DNA of 7,720 nt from the NCBI GenBank assembly GCA_002343455.1, contig DDSR01000342.1, positions 1 to 7,720 of the forward strand, given 5' to 3'. Source of the DNA: Deltaproteobacteria bacterium UBA2385 (GTDB lineage: Bacteria; Myxococcota_A; UBA796; UBA2385). Under the pieces are notes generated by a model that saw only the letters and a program-made list of their open reading frames with translations, had not been told where the DNA came from and did not search any database. This document shows, in pieces, positions 1 to 7,334 of the stretch (position 1 is the first letter of the stretch; each line of letters starts with the position of its first letter). The position numbers were made by a program, and so were the translations under genes.

Positions 1-2
1 GC

Positions 3-30
3 GGGTGCGGGAGTGGGCGGGGTGGGTGGG
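3..30 (+). other. Possible G-quadruplex tract
   Basis: Six runs of at least three G occur within 28 bases (3-5, 9-11, 15-17, 19-22, 24-26, 28-30), separated by one to three bases. This satisfies the usual four-run G-quadruplex pattern with short loops. It lies about 70 bases past the stop of the small membrane protein gene, with the G-rich strand as template for that operon. Confidence 0.45.
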
Positions 31-101
31 TGTGGAAAGCGAAATTGGAATTGAAACGACCTGACACCAACTGCCCGGTGGATGGTGGTTGACAAACGCT
101 G

Positions 102-320
102 CTACTCCTCCTTGTTTCGTCCGCGCGACGCGAGTTGCCACAGTCGGTAGCAAACAAAGCCGAGCAGCGGAACGCATGCCAAAAGGAACGCTCCGACCCA
201 GAGCGCAGCCCCCCAACTACGGAGCTGAGTCGCGTCCAGCGTGATACCTAGACCTATCAGGACTCCTCCCCCGAATAGCATGGAAGCTATCGAAAGCATT
301 AGGAAACGCTCTGGTCTCAC
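102..320 (-). CDS. Small two-TM membrane protein, putative immunity protein
   Basis: A 72-residue protein starting at GTG 320, with a weak GAGAG Shine-Dalgarno sequence six bases upstream. The start overlaps the toxin TGA in a GTGA junction, so translational coupling is likely. In-frame ATG codons at 299 and 281 are alternative starts, but the latter would cut into the first membrane segment. Two hydrophobic segments are visible at residues about 6-28 (FLMLSIASMLFGGGVLIGLG) and 37-58 (GAALWVGAFLLACVPLLGF). Arg2 and Arg5 precede the first, and RLWQLASRGRNK follows the second. By the positive-inside rule both ends should be cytoplasmic, with a short loop outside. No known family is recognised. 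Its place directly after a hypervariable RHS toxin tip is where immunity genes of polymorphic toxins sit, so that role is inferred from context only. Alternatives are a release or holin-like helper, or an unrelated membrane protein. Confidence 0.72.
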   Translation of the reverse strand: MRPERFLMLSIASMLFGGGVLIGLGITLDATQLRSWGAALWVGAFLLACVPLLGFVCYRLWQLASRGRNKEE

Positions 321-1210
321 TGGGCGCTCTCGTAGAGAAGTGCACCGCCAACCACCGCCGTGGTATCCAGTGTAAGGTCCAGCCCGTAGATTAGCCGTTG
401 ATTCCAGTTCGCACCCGTAGCGGTGAACGTGCCTGTCGCGAGGTCAATCTTCCCTGCCTGCGTGAACTGTTGCCCAGTGAGGCGCTGCCAGGCCGAGATA
501 GGTCCAATGGGAACAGGCTTAGAGAACGCACTCAGGGCCCCGTCGGGAATCTCGATGGCCACGCCGGCTTTGCTTGGTGGCAAGCCAGTTCTCCAGGTGA
601 TGCCGAAGCCCGTCGCTGAAGCGTTCGAGGATGGACCAGCGTAGATTCCGCCGCCGCGCCCCAGGGTGCTCGTCGACCTGATCGAAGCGGCTGCCTCGGG
701 AGTAGTCAGGTGAACAAGGCCAAGCCCCCCCCGAGGGGCGCCGCCCATTGCAGGTAGAACCAACAAGCCCGTCTCTACAACGGCCATCGTATCGCTTGCC
801 TGGCTTCGCACACCCTGTTTGGCTCGATCCAACTCGCCAGAGAGGACCTCCGCCGTGTTCTTCGCTGTGTTCGGTAGGATCTGAGTCGAGTCCATTGCTG
901 TGACCACAGTCTTGGCAGGCGCTATCAACGCCTCCAGATAGACGCCTTGGGCCCCTTCAAGGTCGCCTTGAAAGGCTAGGCCAACTGGTGTGTTTTCCAT
1001 GTAGACATCAGTGGCTACTCCGACGGGGTCCCTCAGGATGATATCGACGCCCGATCTCCAGGTCTCGAATGCCTCGGAACTGACCTCGTTGAGTGCACGC
1101 TGCGCAACTTCGAAACGGCGACCGGCTTCGGCCATTGTCTCTGCCGCGACAGCCTTCACCTGTTGCTTCACAGAATTTAGGGATCCGGCCATTGAGTCAA
1201 GCCAACTGAG
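317..1210 (-). other. Hypervariable C-terminal toxin module (residues 2011-2307), ART-like candidate
   Basis: This 297-residue module begins right after DPTG. The first 150 residues or so are mostly helical and alanine/glutamate-rich (for example VKAVAAETMAEAGRRFEVAQ), resembling a pre-toxin linker, and end in a hydrophobic stretch near 2155-2166 (VETGLLVLPAMGG). The last 130 residues are richer in glycine and beta-prone. They show GLVHLTTPEAAASI with His2177, then GRGGGIYAG with Tyr2200, then GVAIEIP with Glu2230, KPVPIGPISAW near 2241-2251, GKIDLATGTFTATG, and a closing LIYGLD. A HxT...G.IY pattern at this position recalls the ADP-ribosyltransferase (HYD1-like) fold found in many polymorphic toxin tips, in which His and Tyr line the NAD pocket. 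That assignment is pattern-based inference. A small nuclease or another glycine-rich effector is not excluded. Lower GC than the rest of the gene marks it as a separately acquired segment. Confidence 0.5.
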
Positions 1211-4200
1211 TCCAGTCGGATCCCTCCCCCCAACCGGATTCCCCCGCACATACGCCCACCGATTCCCCCCATCCACCAGCCCCGCCGGGTCCACCCGCTC
1301 CCACCGCCCCAGCCACGGCAGGTACCCCCGCACGCCGTGCATCTGCATCCCGGTCTCCTCGTCCCGCTCCATCCCGGTGTACCGGTACCTCTTCAGCGAG
1401 ACCTGGATGCTGCTGTCCTGTGCCCACCAGGCGGTGGTGCCGTAGGGATGGAATTCCTCGTAGCTGATGATCTCCCCGCTCTCGTCGCACTCCAGCACGG
1501 CGCTGCCGAGGTGGTTGTCGTACTGGTAGCGCACGACCGTGACCGGCGAGCCCGTGCCCACGGTCTTCGTCTCGATCATCGCCACCCGGCGCTGGCCGTC
1601 GTGGACGTGCAGGGTCTCGATCTCCTTGTCGAGCGTCTCGTTGACGGTGTTGAGCTTGCGGTAGACCTCGTAGCCGCCGACGTAGATCCTCTCGTGTGCG
1701 AACTGCCCCAGCCGCACCACCTTCCGCACCCGCTGGCCGGCGGCGTCGGTGGCGTACCAGGCTTCGTCGCCGCTGTTCAGGAGCAGCACCTTCCGCACCT
1801 GGTCGCGGAAGTCGCGGACGACGTTCTCGCTTACCCCCGCGCGCAGGTGGGGCAGGAAGACCATGGCGCCGCGCTCGTTGTAGGTGTATTCGTCGTCGTA
1901 GGCCGAGGAGTTGCCGGGGATGCTGGTGGCGAGGAGCTGGTTGTTGTCGTCGTGGATGGTGTAGTTGCGGGTCCAGTTGCTGCCCGAGCTGGGGACGTGG
2001 TGCACCTGGGTGATGTTGCCGGCGGCGTCGTAGGTGGTGCTCTGGACGTAGGTGCGCAGGGCCGGGTTGCCGCCGTCAGGAATGGCGCCGGGCGCAGGCG
2101 GGGCGAAGGTGGTCTGCGCCATGCCGACCTTCTCGCGGCCGGTGGCCTGGACGAGGCGGTAGAGGCTGTCGTAGGTGAAGGTCTGGTCGGCGGTGACCTG
2201 GGTGTTGTCGAAGTAGAGGTCTTCCTGCGCTGCGTCCTCGATGCCGAGCACGTTGCCCACGGCGTCGTGGGTGTAGCTCAGGTCCTGGAGCGCCTCCGTG
2301 CTGCGCATGGTGAGCAGCCGGGTGAGCCAGAAGCGGTCCTCGTCGTAGGTGTAGGTCGTCTCCGTGCCGTTGCCGTAGGCGATGGAGAGCCGCTGCCCCC
2401 GGGCGTTGTAGAGGATCTCCTCCACCACCGCCGCCGCGTCCAGCTCGATGCCCAGCAGCTTGCCGCCCGGGTCGTAGCTGTAGGCGGTCACGCTCCCGTT
2501 GGGGGCGGTCTGCTCGACCACCCGGTCGAGCGCGTCGTACTCGGTGCTGACGGTGAACTCCTCGGCCGAGAGCGCGCCGTTGCTCGTCAGCCAGGTGTCG
2601 ATGTCCTCCAGCGACGCCTCGTCGAGCAGCCCCTCCCAGTCGGCCTCGGTCTCGATGTCCTCGAAGACCCGGCGCACCTGCTCCACGACCCGCCCGCGGA
2701 AGTCGTAGGACATCCGCACCTCGCCGGCCGTGTCGTACTGCCGCACCGGGCGGCCCAGGCTGTGAGCGGGCCCGTCGCTGACGGCGTCGCCGAAGACGGT
2801 TGCCTGCACCTGGCGCTCGCCACTGCCCTCGTCGACGAACAGGCCCACCGGCCGTCGCAGCGCGTCGTACTCGGTGCGCAATGCGAGGCCGCCGCTCTTC
2901 CAGGTCCGGCAAGGCTGCCCTGTCGCATCGAGGAGCACCGTGGTCTCGCCGTCTCCTGAGCTGCCGTCGTAGCCCTCGTCGGCAGAGCCGGTGAAGGCGG
3001 GGCGGCCGATCAGGTCGAAGGACTGGACCTGGATGGTGTTGCCGCGCGGGTCGGTCAGCGAGAGCACGTTGCCCTGCACATCGAGCTGCAAGCGCGTCAG
3101 GTAGACGGCCTCGCCGTCGGGGCTCTCCTCGGAGAGGAAGGGCCGGCCCATACTGTCGAGGTGCGTGACGGTGGGCGTGTCTTCGTGCTCACCGCCCTCG
3201 CGGTTGTCCTCCTCGTCACGGGCCTCTACCCGCCAGGGGGTGTAGCTCCAGGAGCGGAAGCGGCCGTCGGGCAGGGTGACCCGCGTGTTGCGGCCGATGG
3301 GATCGTAGCGGTAGTGGACCGCCTTGCCGCTCTCGGTCAGGGCCGTGTCGGGCTCGTAGGAGCTCGTCGTCGAGAAGAAGGGCTCGTATTGCTTGACGAT
3401 GTTGCCCTTGGCGTCGAAGACGGTCCGCCCGGTGCCGATGAAGCGCGCGGTCTCGCCGTCGGGGGCGGCCTGGACCTTGGTATGGGCGATGTTGCCGCCG
3501 CCGTCGCTGTAGACCCAGCTCTCCTCCCAGTCCTCGCCGCCGTACGCACGCAGGACGCGGGCGTGGACCGAGGCCGGCAGCGTCTCGGTGTCGTAGGCGA
3601 AGTCGGCGGAGTGCTCCTCCTCGCCGTCGCCGTCCGTCCCGTTGCGGACGGCGGTCGTCAGCACCCGGCCCAGCGGGTCGAAGGTGGCGACGGTCTGGGT
3701 GCCGTTCTCGTCGGTGAGCGAGAACGGCGACAAACGCTGGTAGTCGGTCTCGGCGGTGACCGTCAGGCCGGCGGGGTTCTCGACCTCGGTCAGGACCAGC
3801 GCGTCGTCGTCCCAGGTCAGTGCGGTGATGTTGGCCCAGGCATCGTGGTGCGCGATGGGCTGGTAGAAGGCGAGCGGGTCGTAGACCAGGCGACCCGAGG
3901 GCAGCCAGGCGTCGTCGTCGAGTAGGAGGTAGCCAGCCTCTTCCAGCTCGGCCGGACCGACCCGCGTTTCGAACAGCTCGGCTTGCAGGGCCTCGGGGAA
4001 GGCGAGGGCCAGGCGCTGGTAGACGAGCGCCCGCAGACCGGCCTGCCCCAGGGGCAGCGCCCCGCTGAGGTCGTCAGTGGCGTAGGTGGTGCGCTCTTCG
4101 GAGAGCGGACGCAGCTCACCCTCGCCTATGGCCGTGTCCACCGTCGCGGCGGATGGCGGGCTCTCGTCGGTCCAGGCGGGCGGATCCCGCAGCTCCCAGC

Positions 4201-7200
4201 TTCGTTGCCGGGCCGGCAGGCCCAGGCGCCACAGGTCGTCGGTCACGACCCGGTCGTCCTGGTGGATGACCTCGACTTGCTGCACGACGACGTGCAGAGC
4301 GAGCTGCTCCGCCTCGTGGCCGGTCCCCCGCCGTGGGTAGGCGATGGTCGCGGTGCGCAGGGGCGTGCCGTAGGTGTCGGTCTCCAGGACCAGCGAGTCC
4401 TGCACGCGCGGATCGGTGGCCTCGCCCACTGGCTGGTCGTAGGCCGAGCTGCGGGTGCGGATCTCGTCGACACGGAAGGCGTCGGGTTGCAGGGCCACGA
4501 CGGCGTAGCCCTGCTCGGTGATGGTGTAGAGGTGGGACAGGTTGCCCGCGCCGTCCTCGGCGAAGACCTCCTGGCGAAGGACTCGGCCCTTCAGCGCGCG
4601 GTACGCCTCGCGGCGGCTGGAGCCCGCGTCCGTGGGGACGGTGGGCTCGGCGAGGTGGGGCGCGTCGAAGAACTCCTCCTGAAAGGCGGCGGCCAGGGTG
4701 CGGCGGGGGATCCAGGCGCCGGTGTGGGTCCAGGTGCGCGTGCGCACCGGCGGCGGCCCGGCGACCCCGGGGACCGTCTCGGTGTCCCAGTGCTCGACCA
4801 TCCCGAATCCGCGGAACTCGCGTTCCTCGCCGTCAAAGAAGCCGTGGTGCCAGGCGTAAGTCTCCACCCGCTGCCAGCCGGTGACGCTGTCTGTGTGCTC
4901 GACTCGGCTGAGGCACTGCACCGGGAAAGGCAGCCGCGTGGCCCAGGGCCGCCCGGCGCGGCGGTCGGCCAGGTAGAAGTGGGTCGATGGCGTGTACAGG
5001 AGCGTGGTGGAGCGCCCGAGCCCGTTGTCGTGTTGCTTCATCAGCCAGGGCTTGCCTTCGCTCATCAGCTTGACGAAGTGCAGCGCGCGGCCCCGGCCGT
5101 GCAGGAAGGGTGCTGACCAGATCAGGCAGGCGGTGCCCTCGCCCAGCAGGTCGGTGATCTGCACGTCGTGCGGTCGGGCCGCTGCGGGGATGTGCGGTAG
5201 CTCGGCCGGCGCCGACCAACCGTTGCCTGCCTCGTTGAACCAGATCCGCACGCCCTTGGGGCCGATGTAGATCAGGTCCGTAGGGCCGCTGCCGTCGACA
5301 TCCGCCAGGCGGATCCGGCTGGGGTCGAACTGATCGGGGCTGTCGAAGCGCGGCGCGCCCTTCATGTGGATGCGCGGCCCAAAGCGACCGTAGCCCAGGT
5401 TGGGCCAGTAGCTGATCGAGCCGTTGAGGATCCGCACCACGTCGGACAGCCCGTCGCCGGACATGTCGGCGAAGTGGTAGTGCGCGCCCTGTCGAGAGAG
5501 CAGGAAACTCGGGCCCAGGTCGTCGTTCTTGGGCATCGGGATGCGCAACGGGGCGGCAAAACCCTCGCGGCCCTTGGCGGGGTACCAGACCAGCGTGTCG
5601 CCCTCGGTGACCAGCAGGTCGGCGTGGCCGTCGCCGTCGAGGTCGACCAGGCGAATGTCGGCGCCGTCCAGGCGGGCGGAAGGCAGCGAGCGGAAGGAGC
5701 GAAAGGGGCCCCAGCTCCCTTCGGGGGTGCGCGACTGGAAGCCGGCGTGCCCCGGGCGAATGACCACGACATCGAGGTTGCCGTCCCCATCGAGATCCAC
5801 CAGCCTCGTCCCCGGCGCGTTCAGCTCGACGTTGGGGCGCTGGGCGGAGGAGCGCGCCAGGGCGAAGGCGCCCTGGCCCTCGTTGCGCTTGTAGGACCAA
5901 AGCTTGCCCTGGCCGCTGAGCAAGCCCGTCAGCCCCTCACCGTCCAGGTCCACAAACTGCCAGGCGCGCATGTCCAGGCCCAGGGGCAGCTCGTCCAGGC
6001 CGGTGACCGGGCGGATGGTCGGGTCGATGGTGGGTTCAGCGTAGGAGAACCTGGCCTCGGGTAGCGAGGCGCGCTCGTAGCCATCGCCGGTCCAGGTCCA
6101 GCCCTGCACCTGCACGCCGGCCAGGGTGGTGACCGTGGGGCGCTCGTCGTAGCGGAAACGCAGCGCCCGCACGACGCTGGCCAGCGGTGCATCTTCCTCG
6201 TCGACCCGGATCTGCGCGAAGGAGTGGAACATCAGCGCCCGCCGGCACAGGCGCCGGCAGCGGATGTCGAAGCGGCTGCGGAAGGTCGAGAAGGGATCGG
6301 CCCGACCGGGCCAAATCTGCTGGGGGGCCAGGGTCGGATCGTCCTCGTCGTGGTCGCCGTAGTCGAAGACGAGGTGAAAGCGGAACTGGCCTTCACCCCC
6401 GGCGGCATCGGGGTTCTGCCCCATCACCGTGTTGCCGTAGGAGACACGCTTGAGGTAACGGTATACCGCGCTGCGACGTTTCTCGGCGGGATGCGACTCC
6501 AAGCCCAGCCCGTCTTCGGCCAGGTACTGGTAGGAGATCACGTTGCCGCGCTCGTCGCGCTCCTCCTCCAGCAGCCACTCGAACACGCGCCGCGGCTCGG
6601 CCGGGTCCACCACGCGGGCGTTGTCGCTTCGGCCGTAGAGGCGGACCCCGTTGTCCCGGGAGTTGGTCCGCCAGAAGGTCCGCCGGTCGCTGTTCCGCCG
6701 CCAGCGCTCGATGTGGGCGAAGCCTCCCTCGACCCGGGGACGAAAACGATCGACGGTGTAGCCCTCGTCGTCCAGGGTGGCCGTGCGCGAGGCCGGGACC
6801 CACTGACCCTCAACCTCTTCGCGAAGCGGCACCAGGTCCTCGGCGTCCGAGAGGACGAAGACATCGGTGCTCAGGTAGCGGGGCAGGCCCTTGTCGGTCT
6901 TGCATCGGATGGAGGGCACCGTCAGGCGCCAGCCCAGGCCGAACGGCCCGTTGCCCCCGCCGGAGTCGTAGGACAGCCCAAGGGCCGGCGTGACACCCTG
7001 CCGGCCTTCCGACAGCGGCAGCGGAACGGACAGCGAGGCGGTCCCGGTGACCGGGCTCGCGCTGAACTTCTCCCCGATACCGCCGATGGCCCCTCCTCCC
7101 TTGGGCAGGGTGACCGTGGGGGCTTGCTGGCGGAAGTCCTCCCGCAGCAGCCCCCCCGGGCCGCGACCCGGGGCGGGGTTGCGCTCCAGGGTCCCCGGCC

Positions 7201-7240
7201 GTCGGGGCGGGCGAGGCGGATCGGAGGGTTCGAAGGCCAT
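317..7240 (-). CDS. TcB-TcC (BC)-type SpvB/RHS polymorphic toxin
   Basis: A 2307-residue protein. ATG 7240 is preferred over the in-frame GTG at 7279 because it has a strong Shine-Dalgarno sequence (GAGGTGA) four bases upstream and opens a plausible N-terminus (MAFEPSDPPRPPRRPG). Domains by approximate residue: 1-45 proline/arginine-rich, no signal peptide or membrane segment; 45-390 SpvB domain with SYDSGGGNGPFGLGWRL near 90-106; 425-705 FG-GAP/VCBS-like repeats (LVDLDGDG); 740-1180 TcB middle-C region, including YRALKGRVLRQEVF and FRGFGMVEHWD; 1186-1904 YD repeats (TEYDALDRVVEQ, TTYDAAGNITQ); 1902-2010 RHS core ending GGRDPTGL; 2011-2307 variable toxin module. In known Tc complexes TcB and TcC form a hollow shell holding the self-cleaved TcC C-terminus, and TcA delivers it. 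Here B and C are fused and no TcA is visible. The architecture is firm; the target and delivery route are inferred. It is the first gene of a likely two-gene operon. Confidence 0.93.
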   Translation of the reverse strand: MAFEPSDPPRPPRRPGTLERNPAPGRGPGGLLREDFRQQAPTVTLPKGGGAIGGIGEKFSASPVTGTASLSVPLPLSEGRQGVTPALGLSYDSGGGNGPFGLGWRLTVPSIRCKTDKGLPRYLSTDVFVLSDAEDLVPLREEVEGQWVPASRTATLDDEGYTVDRFRPRVEGGFAHIERWRRNSDRRTFWRTNSRDNGVRLYGRSDNARVVDPAEPRRVFEWLLEEERDERGNVISYQYLAEDGLGLESHPAEKRRSAVYRYLKRVSYGNTVMGQNPDAAGGEGQFRFHLVFDYGDHDEDDPTLAPQQIWPGRADPFSTFRSRFDIRCRRLCRRALMFHSFAQIRVDEEDAPLASVVRALRFRYDERPTVTTLAGVQVQGWTWTGDGYERASLPEARFSYAEPTIDPTIRPVTGLDELPLGLDMRAWQFVDLDGEGLTGLLSGQGKLWSYKRNEGQGAFALARSSAQRPNVELNAPGTRLVDLDGDGNLDVVVIRPGHAGFQSRTPEGSWGPFRSFRSLPSARLDGADIRLVDLDGDGHADLLVTEGDTLVWYPAKGREGFAAPLRIPMPKNDDLGPSFLLSRQGAHYHFADMSGDGLSDVVRILNGSISYWPNLGYGRFGPRIHMKGAPRFDSPDQFDPSRIRLADVDGSGPTDLIYIGPKGVRIWFNEAGNGWSAPAELPHIPAAARPHDVQITDLLGEGTACLIWSAPFLHGRGRALHFVKLMSEGKPWLMKQHDNGLGRSTTLLYTPSTHFYLADRRAGRPWATRLPFPVQCLSRVEHTDSVTGWQRVETYAWHHGFFDGEEREFRGFGMVEHWDTETVPGVAGPPPVRTRTWTHTGAWIPRRTLAAAFQEEFFDAPHLAEPTVPTDAGSSRREAYRALKGRVLRQEVFAEDGAGNLSHLYTITEQGYAVVALQPDAFRVDEIRTRSSAYDQPVGEATDPRVQDSLVLETDTYGTPLRTATIAYPRRGTGHEAEQLALHVVVQQVEVIHQDDRVVTDDLWRLGLPARQRSWELRDPPAWTDESPPSAATVDTAIGEGELRPLSEERTTYATDDLSGALPLGQAGLRALVYQRLALAFPEALQAELFETRVGPAELEEAGYLLLDDDAWLPSGRLVYDPLAFYQPIAHHDAWANITALTWDDDALVLTEVENPAGLTVTAETDYQRLSPFSLTDENGTQTVATFDPLGRVLTTAVRNGTDGDGEEEHSADFAYDTETLPASVHARVLRAYGGEDWEESWVYSDGGGNIAHTKVQAAPDGETARFIGTGRTVFDAKGNIVKQYEPFFSTTSSYEPDTALTESGKAVHYRYDPIGRNTRVTLPDGRFRSWSYTPWRVEARDEEDNREGGEHEDTPTVTHLDSMGRPFLSEESPDGEAVYLTRLQLDVQGNVLSLTDPRGNTIQVQSFDLIGRPAFTGSADEGYDGSSGDGETTVLLDATGQPCRTWKSGGLALRTEYDALRRPVGLFVDEGSGERQVQATVFGDAVSDGPAHSLGRPVRQYDTAGEVRMSYDFRGRVVEQVRRVFEDIETEADWEGLLDEASLEDIDTWLTSNGALSAEEFTVSTEYDALDRVVEQTAPNGSVTAYSYDPGGKLLGIELDAAAVVEEILYNARGQRLSIAYGNGTETTYTYDEDRFWLTRLLTMRSTEALQDLSYTHDAVGNVLGIEDAAQEDLYFDNTQVTADQTFTYDSLYRLVQATGREKVGMAQTTFAPPAPGAIPDGGNPALRTYVQSTTYDAAGNITQVHHVPSSGSNWTRNYTIHDDNNQLLATSIPGNSSAYDDEYTYNERGAMVFLPHLRAGVSENVVRDFRDQVRKVLLLNSGDEAWYATDAAGQRVRKVVRLGQFAHERIYVGGYEVYRKLNTVNETLDKEIETLHVHDGQRRVAMIETKTVGTGSPVTVVRYQYDNHLGSAVLECDESGEIISYEEFHPYGTTAWWAQDSSIQVSLKRYRYTGMERDEETGMQMHGVRGYLPWLGRWERVDPAGLVDGGNRWAYVRGNPVGGRDPTGLSWLDSMAGSLNSVKQQVKAVAAETMAEAGRRFEVAQRALNEVSSEAFETWRSGVDIILRDPVGVATDVYMENTPVGLAFQGDLEGAQGVYLEALIAPAKTVVTAMDSTQILPNTAKNTAEVLSGELDRAKQGVRSQASDTMAVVETGLLVLPAMGGAPRGGLGLVHLTTPEAAASIRSTSTLGRGGGIYAGPSSNASATGFGITWRTGLPPSKAGVAIEIPDGALSAFSKPVPIGPISAWQRLTGQQFTQAGKIDLATGTFTATGANWNQRLIYGLDLTLDTTAVVGGALLYESAQ
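1200..1535 (-). other. RHS repeat-associated core and predicted autoprocessing site
   Basis: Residues about 1902-2010 contain, in order, YQYDNHLGSAVLECDESG, EEFHPYGTTAWW, KRYRYTGMERDEETGM, LPWLGRWERVDPAGL (Asp1984), WAYVRGNPV and GGRDPTGL (Asp2007-Leu2011). This is the classic RHS-associated core. In characterised TcC and Rhs proteins this core forms an aspartyl autoprotease plug and cuts just after the DPxGL motif, leaving the toxin free inside the shell. Conserved aspartates and an arginine are present in the expected places, so cleavage after Leu2011 is predicted. The usual YDP before LGRW is replaced by YLPW. Confidence 0.85.
1530..3685 (-). repeat. YD/RHS repeat shell
   Basis: At protein level, residues about 1186-1904 carry a run of degenerate YD repeats, each roughly 20 residues. 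Examples are FDPLGRVLTT, YRYDPIGRNTRVTLPDG, TEYDALRRPVGL, TEYDALDRVVEQ, YSYDPGGKLLGIEL, YTHDAVGNVLGIED, FTYDSLYRLVQATG, TTYDAAGNITQ and YATDAAGQRVRK. In solved TcC and Rhs structures such repeats spiral into a large beta-barrel cocoon that holds the toxin. The repeats are degenerate at DNA level, so this is not a satellite. An acidic non-repeat segment interrupts them near residues 1524-1563. Confidence 0.88.
5118..5962 (-). repeat. FG-GAP/VCBS-like propeller repeats (TcdB middle region)
   Basis: Six units are seen at protein level between residues about 427 and 705: FVDLDGEGLTGLL, LVDLDGDGNLDVVV, LVDLDGDGHADLLV, FADMSGDGLSDVVRI, LADVDGSGPTDLIYI and ITDLLGEGTACLIW. The DxDxDG-type loops are typical of integrin-like beta-propeller blades, and this arrangement after an SpvB domain matches the TcB middle domain. 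In TcB that domain forms the propeller that docks on the TcA channel and gates toxin entry. The last unit has lost acidic residues in its loop, so any calcium binding is probably limited to the central units. Confidence 0.8.
6070..7110 (-). other. SpvB domain (residues about 45-390)
   Basis: The segment opens with GGGAIGGIGEKFSASPVTG, continues through ASLSVPLPLSEGRQG and ALGLSYDSGGGNGPFGLGW, and later has VFEWLLEEERDERGNVISY followed by RRSAVYRYLKRVSYGN. These motifs are characteristic of the Salmonella virulence plasmid SpvB / TcaC N-terminal domain. In Tc toxins this region forms the first half of the shell. It carries no ADP-ribosyltransferase activity itself; in Salmonella SpvB the enzymatic domain is a separate C-terminal one. 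Confidence 0.88.
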
Positions 7241-7244
7241 CAGC

Positions 7245-7251
7245 TCACCTC
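7245..7251 (-). promoter_or_regulatory. Ribosome binding site of the toxin gene
   Basis: On the minus strand GAGGTGA lies four bases before ATG 7240. It fits the anti-Shine-Dalgarno sequence well. The upstream in-frame GTG at 7279 has no comparable site, and this decides the start in favour of ATG 7240. Confidence 0.7.
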
Positions 7252-7334
7252 TTGCCAGAGTGCGGCGAGAGAGGAGCACCGTGAGCTCGATGCAGTTTCG
7301 CCCCGGATGGTGTCAGTCCATTGCGTTGCCGGAA

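Noticed and set aside
66..91. Hairpin-like CACC/GGTG sequence after the small membrane protein gene as a terminator
   Set aside because: Stems are four to five bases with mismatches and no T-run on the minus strand.
1..101. AAGGAGG at the end of the small gene as a ribosome binding site for a further minus-strand gene
   Set aside because: The nearest possible start is a TTG eleven bases away, and the frame that follows becomes proline/threonine-rich low-complexity sequence at the window edge.
1337..2959. Long plus-strand open frame of 540 codons opposite the toxin gene
   Set aside because: Its translation is low-complexity Val/Gly/Ala/Leu/Arg/Asp-rich sequence with no motif. It lies fully antisense to well-conserved RHS coding sequence and is a by-product of high GC at third positions.
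7241..7279. In-frame GTG start at 7279 adding 13 residues to the toxin
   Set aside because: The extension (MLLSRRTLARGEL) includes the translated Shine-Dalgarno region of ATG 7240 and has no good ribosome binding site of its own.
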